Shown here: piece after piece, positions 6,446-15,547 of the stretch
Position numbering within the stretch: position 1 is the stretch's first letter
Layout of the letters: each line of letters opens with the position of its first letter
Assembly: GCA_017504995.1 (NCBI GenBank)
Contig: JAFVQC010000062.1
Span: forward strand, 1 to 41,305
Source of the DNA: Clostridia bacterium
GTDB taxonomy: Bacteria; Bacillota; Clostridia; Oscillospirales; CAG-272
Reading direction: 5' to 3'
DNA: 41,305 nucleotides
Program-made: the position numbers and the translations under genes
The notes under the pieces: model-generated
Told to the model about the DNA's origin: nothing
The model's database searches: none
What the model saw: only the letters and a program-made list of their open reading frames with translations

Positions 6446-6610
6446 GCTGACTTTGTCAGCTTGATATTACTCGCTATGCTCGTAGTGATATTTTTGCTCC
6501 GCAAAAGTGATATTATATTCGCCTTGTCTCTTCCAACGCGCGAAGCGCATATCACTGCCGAAGGCAATATCACGCACTTGTGCATATCACTCGCCGCAAG
6601 GCGAATATAA
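6446..6610. repeat. Structured repeat built from GTGATATT boxes and mini-hairpins
   Basis: Six copies of a GATATTAC/GTGATATT box occur at 6463, 6486, 6507 (one orientation) and 6549, 6567, 6584 (reversed). They alternate with short hairpins of different sequence such as TTGC-TCC-GCAA, GCC-GAA-GGC and GCAC-TT-GTGC. The outer sequence ATATTCGCC (from about 6515) pairs with GGCGAATAT (ending 6608), enclosing the second half in a multibranch structure. No ribosome-binding site or credible gene lies here. Confidence 0.65.
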
Positions 6611-6612
6611 CT

Positions 6613-6649
6613 GAAAAGCACCAACTTATTTTACAAGTTGGTGCTTTTC
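6613..6649. terminator. Hairpin terminator
   Basis: GAAAAGCACCAACTT pairs with AAGTTGGTGCTTTTC across a seven-base loop, with A and T tracts on the flanks. It lies directly beyond the tRNA-like repeat and could stop transcripts from either side. Confidence 0.75.
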
Positions 6650-6752
6650 TGGCACGCCGTAAGGGATTCTTCTCGCCTGCGGGCTCGGTCACTCCGCGGC
6701 TCTGACACCACACCGTGGTGTCATTCACTACCGCTTCGCCTTCGAATCCCTT
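6650..6752 (-). repeat. tRNA-derived repeat: tRNA-Arg 3-prime end interrupted by an insert in the T arm
   Basis: Bases 6650-6669 are identical to the last 20 bases of the tRNA-Arg gene (6801-6820), including CCA. On the minus strand the T arm reads AAGGGATTCGAA, then about 75 foreign bases, then GAATCCCTTACGGCGTGCCA. The insert holds a perfect nine-base hairpin (TGACACCAC/GTGGTGTCA, 6703-6723). AAGGGATTC and GAATCCCTT thus form the inverted ends of the element. It looks like a mobile or templated repeat that uses tRNA T-arm sequence, not a functional tRNA. Confidence 0.6.
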
Positions 6753-6762
6753 CCTCTGTACG

Positions 6763-6800
6763 AAAAAAAGCAAGCAATGCAGAAGCATCACTTGCTTTTT
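6763..6800. terminator. Terminator behind tRNA-Arg
   Basis: AAAAAAAGCAAG and CTTGCTTTTTT form an inverted pair around an 18-base loop directly beyond the tRNA CCA end. On the minus strand it leads into seven T residues. Confidence 0.78.
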
Positions 6801-6877
6801 TGGCACGCCGTAAGGGATTCGAACCCCCGACCTTTTGGTTCGTAGCCAAACACTCTATCCAGCTGAGCTAACGGCGC
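6801..6877 (-). tRNA. tRNA-Arg (anticodon ACG)
   Basis: This 77-base gene folds into a full cloverleaf. It has a seven-base acceptor stem (G1-U72 at the end), a D arm with AGCTGGATA and a five-pair anticodon stem TTTGG/CCAAA around CTACGAA. The variable loop is AGGTC and the T loop is TTCGAAT. Discriminator G and CCA are encoded. Anticodon ACG reads CGU/CGC/CGA arginine codons after deamination to inosine. It is transcribed leftward from its own promoter. Confidence 0.97.
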
Positions 6878-6917
6878 ATACACTCAAAACGGTTGCTCGT
6901 TTCTTGCGTGCCTATAT

Positions 6918-6945
6918 ATTATATCATAAAAATTTTATTTGTCAA
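6918..6945 (-). promoter_or_regulatory. Promoter of tRNA-Arg
   Basis: On the minus strand TTGACA (6945-6940), a 16-base spacer and TATAAT (6923-6918) lie about 40 bases before the mature tRNA start. Confidence 0.82.
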
Positions 6946-6972
6946 GAGCTTTTTTGAATTTTTTTGGATTTT

Positions 6973-7986
6973 TTAGTCTTGCCAATAAATTTCTTCCGTT
7001 CCCATCGAACGCAGTTCCTTACAGAATACGTTGGAAAGGTCAGACAGGGAAAGAATCGCGATCTTTTTTTGCTTGCCATATCGTTCCGTCATGCGCCCGA
7101 GAAGGGGCAAAATACCTTGCAGAAGTCTTTCGTCCATGGAACGGTGGCTTCCTGTCAGCAACGGCAGCAAGCGAGGCAGGTCCAAAGCGATCAGATCCAG
7201 CCCCATGGGAGAAAGCTCACACACAAGAGACATGGGCGTGTCGATCAGAATCCCCCTCGGCAGATAGCCGTTGCACTCCCGTCCCTCGCTTTCCAGCTCG
7301 CAAAAGGCGCGATGGACCTCTTCCAGCCCAAGTCGCAACCCGTCGGGGGAGAGAATACCCCGAAGCAATAGGGAAAATCTTCCGTATACCGCGCCGCGAA
7401 GCAGGGCGCGAATCTGTTCTCTCGTCTGTTCGGGCGCGCGATCGGCGGCGAGATTGACGACGGCGGCGATCGGCGTTCCCATGGCGCGGTCGGCAGCGTC
7501 GCAATATTGCTCGTAATAGAATTCTTCCGCGTTTTGATCGGGGGGCGCCGTAAGCTCCAACAGCCAGCCGTCGGCATCCCGCCTTGCGATTTCTTCAGGT
7601 GTGTGAATCACCCATGAGCGACGGGAGGCGGAGGGGGAATCCAGGCAAGCAGAACAAAGGGCTTGGGTATATCGGTCAAGGGTGGAAAGATCGGGAGAGA
7701 TAAACAGCGTTCCGCTTTGGGGGTCTAACAACGCGATCTTCCCGTGATGCTCGGAGGACAGAGAGGGAAGGCGCAAAAAGGGGCAAGGATAGGTGGCGGG
7801 TACGGCGAGATCGGATAGCAGAATCGTTCCGACCACGGTTGACTCCTCGGAGAGGGGAAGGCTGTCGGAAAGGACGGCGAGACAAGCCTCGCCGCGGAAG
7901 GCGTCCATTCCTTTTTCGGGGAAGCAGAGCTTGCCCATAACGGGGGTGAGATCGTGAGTTTGGCACGTGCCGATCAAGGTTTTCAT
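6973..7986 (-). CDS. Catalytically dead, truncated PTS enzyme I (PtsI)-like protein
   Basis: This 337-residue protein aligns by eye with the middle and C-terminal parts of PEP-protein phosphotransferase. Residues 83-110 resemble the end of the phosphohistidine domain, 154-183 the region of the RTLDIGGDK strand, 191-230 the RALLRASAYG segment (here RALLRGAVYG), and 243-278 the GIMVEIPAA...DFFSIGTNDL block (here GILIDTPMS...DLIALDLPRL). The GGRTSHSAI histidine motif, the HPr-binding domain, the metal ligands and the MCGEMAGD cysteine are all missing. Intact length and a good AGGAGA site before ATG argue for a maintained pseudoenzyme. No PTS genes are nearby. Its role is unknown. Confidence 0.72.
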   Translation of the reverse strand: MKTLIGTCQTHDLTPVMGKLCFPEKGMDAFRGEACLAVLSDSLPLSEESTVVGTILLSDLAVPATYPCPFLRLPSLSSEHHGKIALLDPQSGTLFISPDLSTLDRYTQALCSACLDSPSASRRSWVIHTPEEIARRDADGWLLELTAPPDQNAEEFYYEQYCDAADRAMGTPIAAVVNLAADRAPEQTREQIRALLRGAVYGRFSLLLRGILSPDGLRLGLEEVHRAFCELESEGRECNGYLPRGILIDTPMSLVCELSPMGLDLIALDLPRLLPLLTGSHRSMDERLLQGILPLLGRMTERYGKQKKIAILSLSDLSNVFCKELRSMGTEEIYWQD

Positions 7987-8035
7987 GTGTTTCTCCTATA
8001 TCAACGGTACACATTAGTATGCCTTGATCGCTTAA

Positions 8036-8290
8036 AATTTATGCCGAAGAACAAAAAAGCCTTGCAAACGCTCGCAAGGACGATTCAATATAAAATTTCT
8101 ATTTGATCTTTCGCGTCCAAATCTCTCGGTACGAAGTGTCCGAGAGATTTTTACCTCAGATACGAAGCAATCGATTTCGGTTATCCATAAACAAAAGAAT
8201 GGATCAAAATGAACCTTCAAGAAATTGCAAGCAAGTTCTTGGAAGGGGTTTTAGGGGAAACCTTCTCGAAAGAAGGTTCCCCCTAACGCA
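8036..8290. other. Intergenic region with three hairpins between typA and the PtsI-like gene
   Basis: Three structures are visible. CCTTGC/GCAAGG (8060-8079) is followed on the minus strand by six T residues. AAATCTCTCGG/CCGAGAGATTT (8119-8150) is followed on the plus strand by T residues. The GGGGAAACCTTCT/AGAAGGTTCCCC hairpin (8253-8284) lies just beyond typA. A 62-codon minus-strand frame here has no ribosome-binding site and is rejected. Confidence 0.6.
8231..8286. repeat. GCAAGTTCTTG-hairpin repeat, copy 1
   Basis: GCAAGTTCTTGGAAGGGGT is followed by a hairpin reading AGGGGAAACCTTCT-CGAA-AGAAGGTTCCCCCT. It is found again at 13298-13350. Each copy lies immediately downstream of a minus-strand gene (typA, groL) and may serve as its transcription end. 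Confidence 0.7.
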
Positions 8291-8296
8291 TCCCTT

Positions 8297-10132
8297 TTAC
8301 TTCGCTGCCTCGCGGCGCGCCTTCATCATGGCTTTCATGCGAAGCTCGGTATTCAGAATCTTTTTCCGCAGACGAATGGATTTGGGCGTAACCTCGATCA
8401 GCTCGTCGTCGGTGATAAACTCGATCGCCTCCTCCAGACTGAAGATCACGGGGGGCGTTAGGAGCAGCTTTTCGTCCGCGCCCGCGGAACGAATGGCGGT
8501 GAGCTGCTTTTTCTTGCAGGGGTTGACGGCGATATCGTCGTTCTTGGGGTTCTCACCCACGATCATTCCCTCGTAAACGGGGGTCTGCGGACCGACGAAC
8601 AGATTTCCTCGCTCCTGCGTGTTATATAAGCCGTACCGTGTGGTCTCGCCCGTTTCGGACGCCACAAGAGAGCCGGTAAAGCGCATGATGACCTCGCCAC
8701 GGTAGGGCTGATAGCCGTCGAACAGGGTGTTCATAATGCCCTCGCCGCGGGTAGCGGTCAAAAACTCGGAACGATAGCCGAACAGACAACGAGAGGGAAT
8801 GGAGTATTCGATTCGCATACGGCTTCCCACGGGATTCATTTCCAACAGATCTCCCTTGCGCTGACCCAGCTTTTCTACTACCGCGCCTACGTATTCGGAA
8901 GGAACGTCCAAGGTCACGCGCTCCATCGGCTCGCACTTCACGCCGTCGATCTCCTTGAACAGCACGCGGGGATTGGAGCAGGTCATCTCATAGCCCTCGC
9001 GGCGCATGGTCTCAATGAGAATGGACAGATGCATCTCGCCCCGTCCCGCTACCTTGAACTCGTCGGTGGTCTCGCCGTCCTCTACTCGCAGAGAGACGTC
9101 CTTCAAAAGCTCCTTGTAAAGACGGTCGCGGAGCTGACGGGAGGTAACGAATTTTCCTTCCTTGCCCGCAAAGGGACTGTCGTTGACCGAGAAGGTCATC
9201 TCAAGGGTAGGTTCGCTGACCTTCACGAACTCCAAGGGTTCGGGAGCGTTCAGGCTGGTAATGGTATCACCGATGGTAATGTCCTCCGCCCCCGAGAAGC
9301 AGACGATGTCACCCATCTTGGCGGTCTCTACGGGAACGCGCTGGAGTCCGTCGATCTGATACAGAGAAACGATCCTCGTTCTCTTAGGCGTATGCTCACC
9401 GTGGTAGTTGCACATATAAACGTCCTGACCCGAACGGATCGCGCCGCGCTCAATGCGTCCAATGCCGATACGGCCTACGTATTCGCTATAGTCAATGGAA
9501 GAAACCAGCAGTTGAAGCTCGCCGTCCTCCTCTCCCTCGGGCGCGGGCATATAGTCCAGAATCTTATCGAACAGAGGGGTCAGATCGGTGCCTGCCACGT
9601 CGGGATCTTCGGTTGCCGTTCCTGCTCTGCCCGAGCAATACAGCATGGGGCTGTCCAGCTGCTCGTCGGAAGCGTTCAGGTCGATTAGAAGCTCAAGGAT
9701 CTCATCCTCTACCTCGCCAAGGCGCGCGTCGGGTTTGTCGATCTTGTTGATGACGACGATCACGCGGTGGTTCAGCTCCAGCGCTCTCTGCAAAACGAAG
9801 CGGGTCTGGGGCATCGGACCTTCGGCGGCGTCTACCAAAAGCAATACGCCGTTGACCATCTTCAGGATTCGCTCCACCTCACCGCCGAAATCGGCGTGCC
9901 CCGGTGTATCCACGATGTTGATCTTTACGTCCTTATAATGAACGGCTGTGTTTTTTGCCAGAATGGTAATGCCGCGCTCCTTTTCCAAGTCGCCCGAGTC
10001 CATGACGCGGGTCACGGTCTCTTGATTTTCTCGGTAAATACCGCCCTGCTTGAGCATTTCGTCCACCAAGGTGGTTTTTCCGTGGTCAACGTGGGCAATG
10101 ATCGCAATATTTCTCAAATCGGTTCTGGTCAC
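8297..10132 (-). CDS. typA: Ribosome-associated GTPase TypA/BipA
   Basis: This 611-residue translational GTPase binds the ribosome and aids assembly and stress adaptation. The G1 motif AHVDHGKTT, switch II DTPGHADFGGE, NKID and the BipA-type C-terminal domain with KKKQLTAIRS are present in family order. The start is set at GTG 10132 because AAAGGAGAAGG lies just upstream. The in-frame ATG at 10165 would put the ribosome-binding site inside the gene. Length fits the family. It is transcribed alone, leftward. Confidence 0.96.
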   Translation of the reverse strand: MTRTDLRNIAIIAHVDHGKTTLVDEMLKQGGIYRENQETVTRVMDSGDLEKERGITILAKNTAVHYKDVKINIVDTPGHADFGGEVERILKMVNGVLLLVDAAEGPMPQTRFVLQRALELNHRVIVVINKIDKPDARLGEVEDEILELLIDLNASDEQLDSPMLYCSGRAGTATEDPDVAGTDLTPLFDKILDYMPAPEGEEDGELQLLVSSIDYSEYVGRIGIGRIERGAIRSGQDVYMCNYHGEHTPKRTRIVSLYQIDGLQRVPVETAKMGDIVCFSGAEDITIGDTITSLNAPEPLEFVKVSEPTLEMTFSVNDSPFAGKEGKFVTSRQLRDRLYKELLKDVSLRVEDGETTDEFKVAGRGEMHLSILIETMRREGYEMTCSNPRVLFKEIDGVKCEPMERVTLDVPSEYVGAVVEKLGQRKGDLLEMNPVGSRMRIEYSIPSRCLFGYRSEFLTATRGEGIMNTLFDGYQPYRGEVIMRFTGSLVASETGETTRYGLYNTQERGNLFVGPQTPVYEGMIVGENPKNDDIAVNPCKKKQLTAIRSAGADEKLLLTPPVIFSLEEAIEFITDDELIEVTPKSIRLRKKILNTELRMKAMMKARREAAK

Positions 10133-10318
10133 GGTTTCCTTCTCCTTTGCGTTGTAAATTTGCAAACTTTATCACAATTTATTATTATATCACAAAAATG
10201 CAAGAGAATAAAGATGAGAAACGACGATTTTTTTTGCTTTCTGAAAAAAGTTGTTGTGCATATTCGCAAAAAATCAAAAGGAAAAGGGAAGAAAAGGGAG
10301 TTCTGTCGAGATATTTCA

Positions 10319-10347
10319 TTGACAGAACGCTTTTTTTGTGGTATAAT
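10319..10347 (+). promoter_or_regulatory. Promoter of the HAD-rimO-pgsA operon
   Basis: TTGACA (10319-10324), a 17-base spacer and TATAAT (10342-10347) form a perfect consensus about 42 bases before the first gene. Confidence 0.87.
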
Positions 10348-10389
10348 GAAATCAATCAATTTTGAGGGATACCGAAAAGGAAGAACAAT

Positions 10390-11085
10390 ATGGAAATTTT
10401 CAACGGGCAGGCAGTCGCTCGTACCACGAAGCTTTTGATTTTGGATTTTGACGGTACCATCGCCGATACCATCGACACGATCGTTGACGCGGTTAATTTG
10501 ACGATGGACGACTTTGGATATCCGAGAAGAAGCCGCAAGGAGGTTCGGTGCGCGGTGGGTCACAGCTCTCTTTGCTTAATGGCGCGTTGCATGCCCGAGT
10601 CGCTTTCGTCAGACGAGGCGCTTGTGGAACGGGTACACGAGACGTACAAGCGTTTTTACGCGCAGACCTGTGTGACCTGTACGGAGTGCTACGACGGAAT
10701 GCTGGAGAGTCTTTTGACACTGAAGGCAAGGGGATACACCCTCGCCGTGCTGTCCAATAAATTAGACGAATTTATACATGATATGGTTCGGGCGGTATTG
10801 CCCGAGGGGCTTGTTTCGATGGAGATGGGAAAGACCGACTTGCCCCAGAAACCCGATCCCGCAGCGCCTCTTTTGATTGCGTCCGAATTGGGATTTTTAC
10901 CCGAGGAAACGGCGTTTATCGGAGACAGCGAGGTAGACGTGCAGACGGGATTGAACGCGGGAATGCTTGCCGTGGGCTGTTCTTGGGGCTACCGTTCCCG
11001 TCAGCTTTTGGTGGATACGGGCGCGCACGCGGTACTGGACGAGCCGAGGGAGCTGTTGAAATTGTTTTTGAAGGAAGGAAAGTAA
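10390..11085 (+). CDS. HAD-family phosphatase, phosphoglycolate phosphatase-like
   Basis: This 231-residue haloacid dehalogenase-superfamily hydrolase has the nucleophile motif DFDGT with Asp19 and Asp21, a helical cap (about 30-95), a Ser in the LSNK motif, KPDP and the metal-binding GDSEVD motif. These match the Gph/PpaX branch, which dephosphorylates small phosphates such as 2-phosphoglycolate or pyrophosphate. The substrate cannot be told from sequence. AAAGGAAG precedes the ATG. It heads an operon and rimO starts one base after its stop codon. Confidence 0.9.
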   Translation: MEIFNGQAVARTTKLLILDFDGTIADTIDTIVDAVNLTMDDFGYPRRSRKEVRCAVGHSSLCLMARCMPESLSSDEALVERVHETYKRFYAQTCVTCTECYDGMLESLLTLKARGYTLAVLSNKLDEFIHDMVRAVLPEGLVSMEMGKTDLPQKPDPAAPLLIASELGFLPEETAFIGDSEVDVQTGLNAGMLAVGCSWGYRSRQLLVDTGAHAVLDEPRELLKLFLKEGK

Positions 11086-11086
11086 C

Positions 11087-12439
11087 GTGAAAATAGGATT
11101 TGTTTCTCTCGGTTGTCCGAAAAATCAGTTGGATACCGAGGTGATGCTGCACGAGGTTGCGTCGGCGGGGTATGAGATCACTCCCGAGGAGACTGATGCG
11201 GATGTGGTGATCATTAACACCTGTGGCTTTATTGAGAGTGCTAAACAGGAGTCTATCGATAATATACTGGATATAGCGTGGCTGAAGAAGCATCGCGGCT
11301 TGCAGGCGATCGTGGTAACCGGTTGTCTTGCGGAGCGATATCGGGAAAGTATTTTGGAGGAAATGCCCGAGGTGGACGCGGTGCTGGGCGTGGGCAGCAT
11401 TCATCACATCGTGGAAGCCATTGAGGCGGTGACCGTCAAGAAAAAGAAAGGCTCGAAGCGGAAGTATACGTCCTTTGAGGACAAGGAGACCGTGCGCCTT
11501 GGGGGCGACCGTATCCTGACCACACCCGAATATACTGCCTATCTGAAGATTGCCGAGGGCTGTGATAACCGTTGCGCCTATTGCGCCATTCCTTCGATCC
11601 GCGGTAAATTCCGAAGCCGTCCGATGGAGGATCTCGTTGCCGAGGCAAAACAGCTGGAGGCGCTTGGTGTTCGCGAGCTGAATATCGTCGCGCAGGATAT
11701 CACCCGTTACGGACAGGATCTGTACGGCGAGTATCGTTTGGCGGCGTTGTTGCGCAAGCTGAGCGAGGAGACCGAAATCCCGTGGATTCGTTTGCTTTAC
11801 TGCTATCCCGACAAGATCACCGACGAGCTGGTGGCGGAAATACGGGATAATCCAAGAGTGCTTAAATATATCGACCTGCCCATTCAGCACATCAGCGACC
11901 GTATGCTGAAAGCCATGAACCGTCACGGCGACGGCGCGATGGTGCGGGGCGTGATCGAAAAGCTCCGTCGAGAGATTCCCGAGATCGTCATTCGAACTAC
12001 CTTTATCGTGGGCTTCCCTGGTGAGACCGAGGAGGATTTTGAGGAGCTTTGCGAATTCGTTCACGATACGAAGTTCGAGCGCGTGGGTGTGTTCCCCTAT
12101 TCGAGAGAGGAGGGAACGGCGGCGTACGATCTGCCCGACCAGATCGACGAGCAGGTGAAGCTGGATCGCATGGATCTTGTTATGCGGGATCAGATGGAGA
12201 TCAACGCGGCGAGAAATGAAACCAAGGTGGGGAAGGTGCTGACGGTGCTGTGCGAGGATTACGATCCCGTCAGCGGGGTGCATTTCGGCAGAAGTGCCGA
12301 GGACGCGCCCGAAATCGACGGAAAGGTCTATTTCCGATCCGAGCGTCGGATCACCCCCGGGTCTTTCGTCAAGGTCAAGATTCGCGAGGTATTGGACTAC
12401 GATCTGATGGGCAGAGCTATGCTCAATGAAACGAAATAA
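11087..12439 (+). CDS. rimO: Ribosomal protein S12 methylthiotransferase RimO
   Basis: This 450-residue radical SAM enzyme adds a methylthio group to an Asp of ribosomal protein S12. The N-terminal cluster cysteines are C10 (SLGCPKN), C46 (NTCGF) and C80 (VTGC). The radical SAM motif is C159-x3-C163-x2-C166, followed by a C-terminal TRAM domain. The HFGRSAEDAPEIDG stretch is typical of RimO rather than MiaB. The GTG start lies one base after the phosphatase stop, with AAGGAAAG as the binding site, so translation is probably coupled. Confidence 0.94.
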   Translation: MKIGFVSLGCPKNQLDTEVMLHEVASAGYEITPEETDADVVIINTCGFIESAKQESIDNILDIAWLKKHRGLQAIVVTGCLAERYRESILEEMPEVDAVLGVGSIHHIVEAIEAVTVKKKKGSKRKYTSFEDKETVRLGGDRILTTPEYTAYLKIAEGCDNRCAYCAIPSIRGKFRSRPMEDLVAEAKQLEALGVRELNIVAQDITRYGQDLYGEYRLAALLRKLSEETEIPWIRLLYCYPDKITDELVAEIRDNPRVLKYIDLPIQHISDRMLKAMNRHGDGAMVRGVIEKLRREIPEIVIRTTFIVGFPGETEEDFEELCEFVHDTKFERVGVFPYSREEGTAAYDLPDQIDEQVKLDRMDLVMRDQMEINAARNETKVGKVLTVLCEDYDPVSGVHFGRSAEDAPEIDGKVYFRSERRITPGSFVKVKIREVLDYDLMGRAMLNETK

Positions 12440-12452
12440 GGAGAGTGTCAGA

Positions 12453-13076
12453 ATGAAAATGAATTTACCAAACAAACTGACGGTGCTTCGTCTTTGCCTT
12501 GTTCCCGTTCTGCTGTTGGTGGGAATGTTGCCCGTGATCCCGTTTTACGTGTCTTGTCTCGTTTGCGCGATCCTGTTTATCTGTACCGCCGTTACCGATA
12601 TGCTGGACGGTAAGATCGCGAGAAGGGACAATCTGATCACCGATTTCGGAAAATTTATGGATCCCATTGCCGACAAGTTTATGGTAATCGGAGCCATGTT
12701 CGTGATCCTGTATAAGTTCGAAAATTTGCGTATTATCATGATCTTCACGCTGATGATCGTGGTGTTCCGCGAGCTTGCAGTGACCTCGATGCGCCTTGTG
12801 GTATCCACGGGGCAAAACATCGTAGTTGCCGCCAATATGCTGGGCAAGGTCAAGACCGTTTCCCAGATCGTTGCCATCTCCACCGTGTTCCTTGAGCCAG
12901 TGGTACAGTTGGCGGTAAGATGGATCGGCGAGGCGATCACGGGTGAGCGCCTTGCGTGGCGCACCGATATCCTTCCCCTGACGTGGGCATCGATCCTTTT
13001 CTGCCTTGTGATGACCGTGTGGTCGGGACTGAATTACATTATGGCGTATTGGAAGTATCTTGACCCCGAAAAATAA
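12453..13076 (+). CDS. pgsA: CDP-diacylglycerol--glycerol-3-phosphate 3-phosphatidyltransferase
   Basis: This 207-residue integral membrane enzyme makes phosphatidylglycerol phosphate, the committed step to phosphatidylglycerol and cardiolipin. The CDP-alcohol phosphotransferase motif is complete (DMLDGKIAR then GKFMDPIADK). Five to six hydrophobic segments are visible. ATG 12453 is preferred because AAGGAG lies nine bases upstream; an in-frame ATG at 12426 would overlap the end of rimO without a ribosome-binding site. It is the last gene of the operon. Confidence 0.94.
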   Translation: MKMNLPNKLTVLRLCLVPVLLLVGMLPVIPFYVSCLVCAILFICTAVTDMLDGKIARRDNLITDFGKFMDPIADKFMVIGAMFVILYKFENLRIIMIFTLMIVVFRELAVTSMRLVVSTGQNIVVAANMLGKVKTVSQIVAISTVFLEPVVQLAVRWIGEAITGERLAWRTDILPLTWASILFCLVMTVWSGLNYIMAYWKYLDPEK

Positions 13077-13108
13077 GAAAAGCAGAGATCTGTAACGATA
13101 ACGAAAAT

Positions 13109-13154
13109 AAAGATAGCGTAACCGTGAGAAAAATTCATGGTTACGCTATCTTTT
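13109..13154 (+). terminator. Terminator after pgsA
   Basis: AAAGATAGCGTAACC pairs with GGTTACGCTATCTTTT around a loop of about 15 bases. A closely related hairpin follows the glycosyltransferase gene at 22845-22886, also just upstream of a GTAGGGACC element. Confidence 0.8.
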
Positions 13155-13171
13155 GATTTCTTGTCTATTTT

Positions 13172-13258
13172 TTGTAGGGACCGGCGTCCCCGACGGTCCA
13201 TTTGGATTGAATACAAGTTTTTTGTTTTGGACCGTCGAGGACGCCGGTCCCTACAAAT
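13172..13258. repeat. GTAGGGACCGGCGTCC inverted-repeat element, copy 1
   Basis: Arms of about 29 bases begin TTGTAGGGACCGGCGTCC and end with its complement, separated by an AT-rich centre of about 27 bases. A second copy lies at 22908-22991. Both follow a terminator of the same family, so hairpin and element may be one composite unit. No coding capacity is visible. Confidence 0.75.
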
Positions 13259-13297
13259 TTGAAAGCGATATCTCCAAAACGATCCAAGCCTCTGTCA

Positions 13298-13350
13298 GCA
13301 AGTTCTTGAAGGGGTCATAGGGGGAACTTCTCGAAAGAAGTTCCCCCTAA
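13298..13350. repeat. GCAAGTTCTTG-hairpin repeat, copy 2
   Basis: This is the same unit as 8231-8286: GCAAGTTCTTGAAGGGGT followed by AGGGGGAACTTCT-CGAA-AGAAGTTCCCCCT. Both hairpin arms have shed the same two bases (ACCTTCT to ACTTCT), a compensated change. It lies directly downstream of groL. Confidence 0.72.
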
Positions 13351-13370
13351 TCACATATCCTATTCTTATC

Positions 13371-15053
<1,683 letters not shown>

Positions 15054-15338
15054 TTATTCTACGATAGCGAGAATGTCGCTCTGGCGTACGATGTTGTATT
15101 CTACGCCGTCTGCCTTTACCTCGGTGCCCGCATACTTGGACGTAATTACCTTGTCGCCAACCTTTACCGTCATGATTACTTCCTTGCCGTCAACCAGTCC
15201 GCCGGGACCTACCGCGATCACCTCGGCAACCTGAGGCTTTTCCTGCGCGGACGCGGTCAGAATGATACCGCTGGTGGTCTTTTCCTCCGCCTCCATCAGT
15301 TTTACGACGACTCTGTCAGCCAATGGTCTGAGTGTCAT
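15054..15338 (-). CDS. groES: Co-chaperonin GroES
   Basis: This 94-residue co-chaperonin caps the GroEL ring. MTLRPLADRVVVK, the mobile loop around KTTSGIIL and GDKVITSKYAGTEV match the family. The open frame extends further upstream, but ATG 15338 is correct: AAGGAGGAAG lies nearby and the family starts at this Met. It is the first gene of the heat-shock operon and is controlled through the CIRCE element. Confidence 0.98.
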   Translation of the reverse strand: MTLRPLADRVVVKLMEAEEKTTSGIILTASAQEKPQVAEVIAVGPGGLVDGKEVIMTVKVGDKVITSKYAGTEVKADGVEYNIVRQSDILAIVE

Positions 15339-15388
15339 TTTTTCTTCCTCCTTATAATAAGTTTTAGATAGACGATTTTTTTGCTGTT

Positions 15389-15415
15389 TTAGCACTCGCG
15401 AACTTTGAGTGCTAA
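15389..15415. promoter_or_regulatory. CIRCE operator (HrcA-binding site)
   Basis: TTAGCACTC, nine bases, GAGTGCTAA is a perfect match to the CIRCE inverted repeat bound by the heat-shock repressor HrcA. It lies in the transcribed leader, about 50 bases before groES. hrcA itself is not in the window. Confidence 0.97.
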
Positions 15416-15426
15416 CCCATAAGCAT

Positions 15427-15454
15427 ATTATACACCATTTTTTTGAAAAATCAA
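15427..15454 (-). promoter_or_regulatory. Promoter of groESL
   Basis: On the minus strand TTGATT (15454-15449), a 16-base spacer and TATAAT (15432-15427) lie immediately upstream of CIRCE, the usual arrangement for HrcA control. Confidence 0.8.
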
Positions 15455-15547
15455 TACTTTTTTCAAGATTTAACATTTCATTCATATTTAAACACCGCGG
15501 TCGCGGGAAGGCGGCGCGGACGGTGGCGAAAAAGGGGGATTTGTTTG

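Noticed and set aside
8032..8220. 62-codon minus-strand gene before the PtsI-like gene
   Set aside because: It runs through two hairpins and lacks a ribosome-binding site.
10916..12475. 519-codon minus-strand frame opposite rimO
   Set aside because: It is a His/Arg-rich shadow of a GC-rich gene whose radical SAM motifs on the plus strand are unambiguous.
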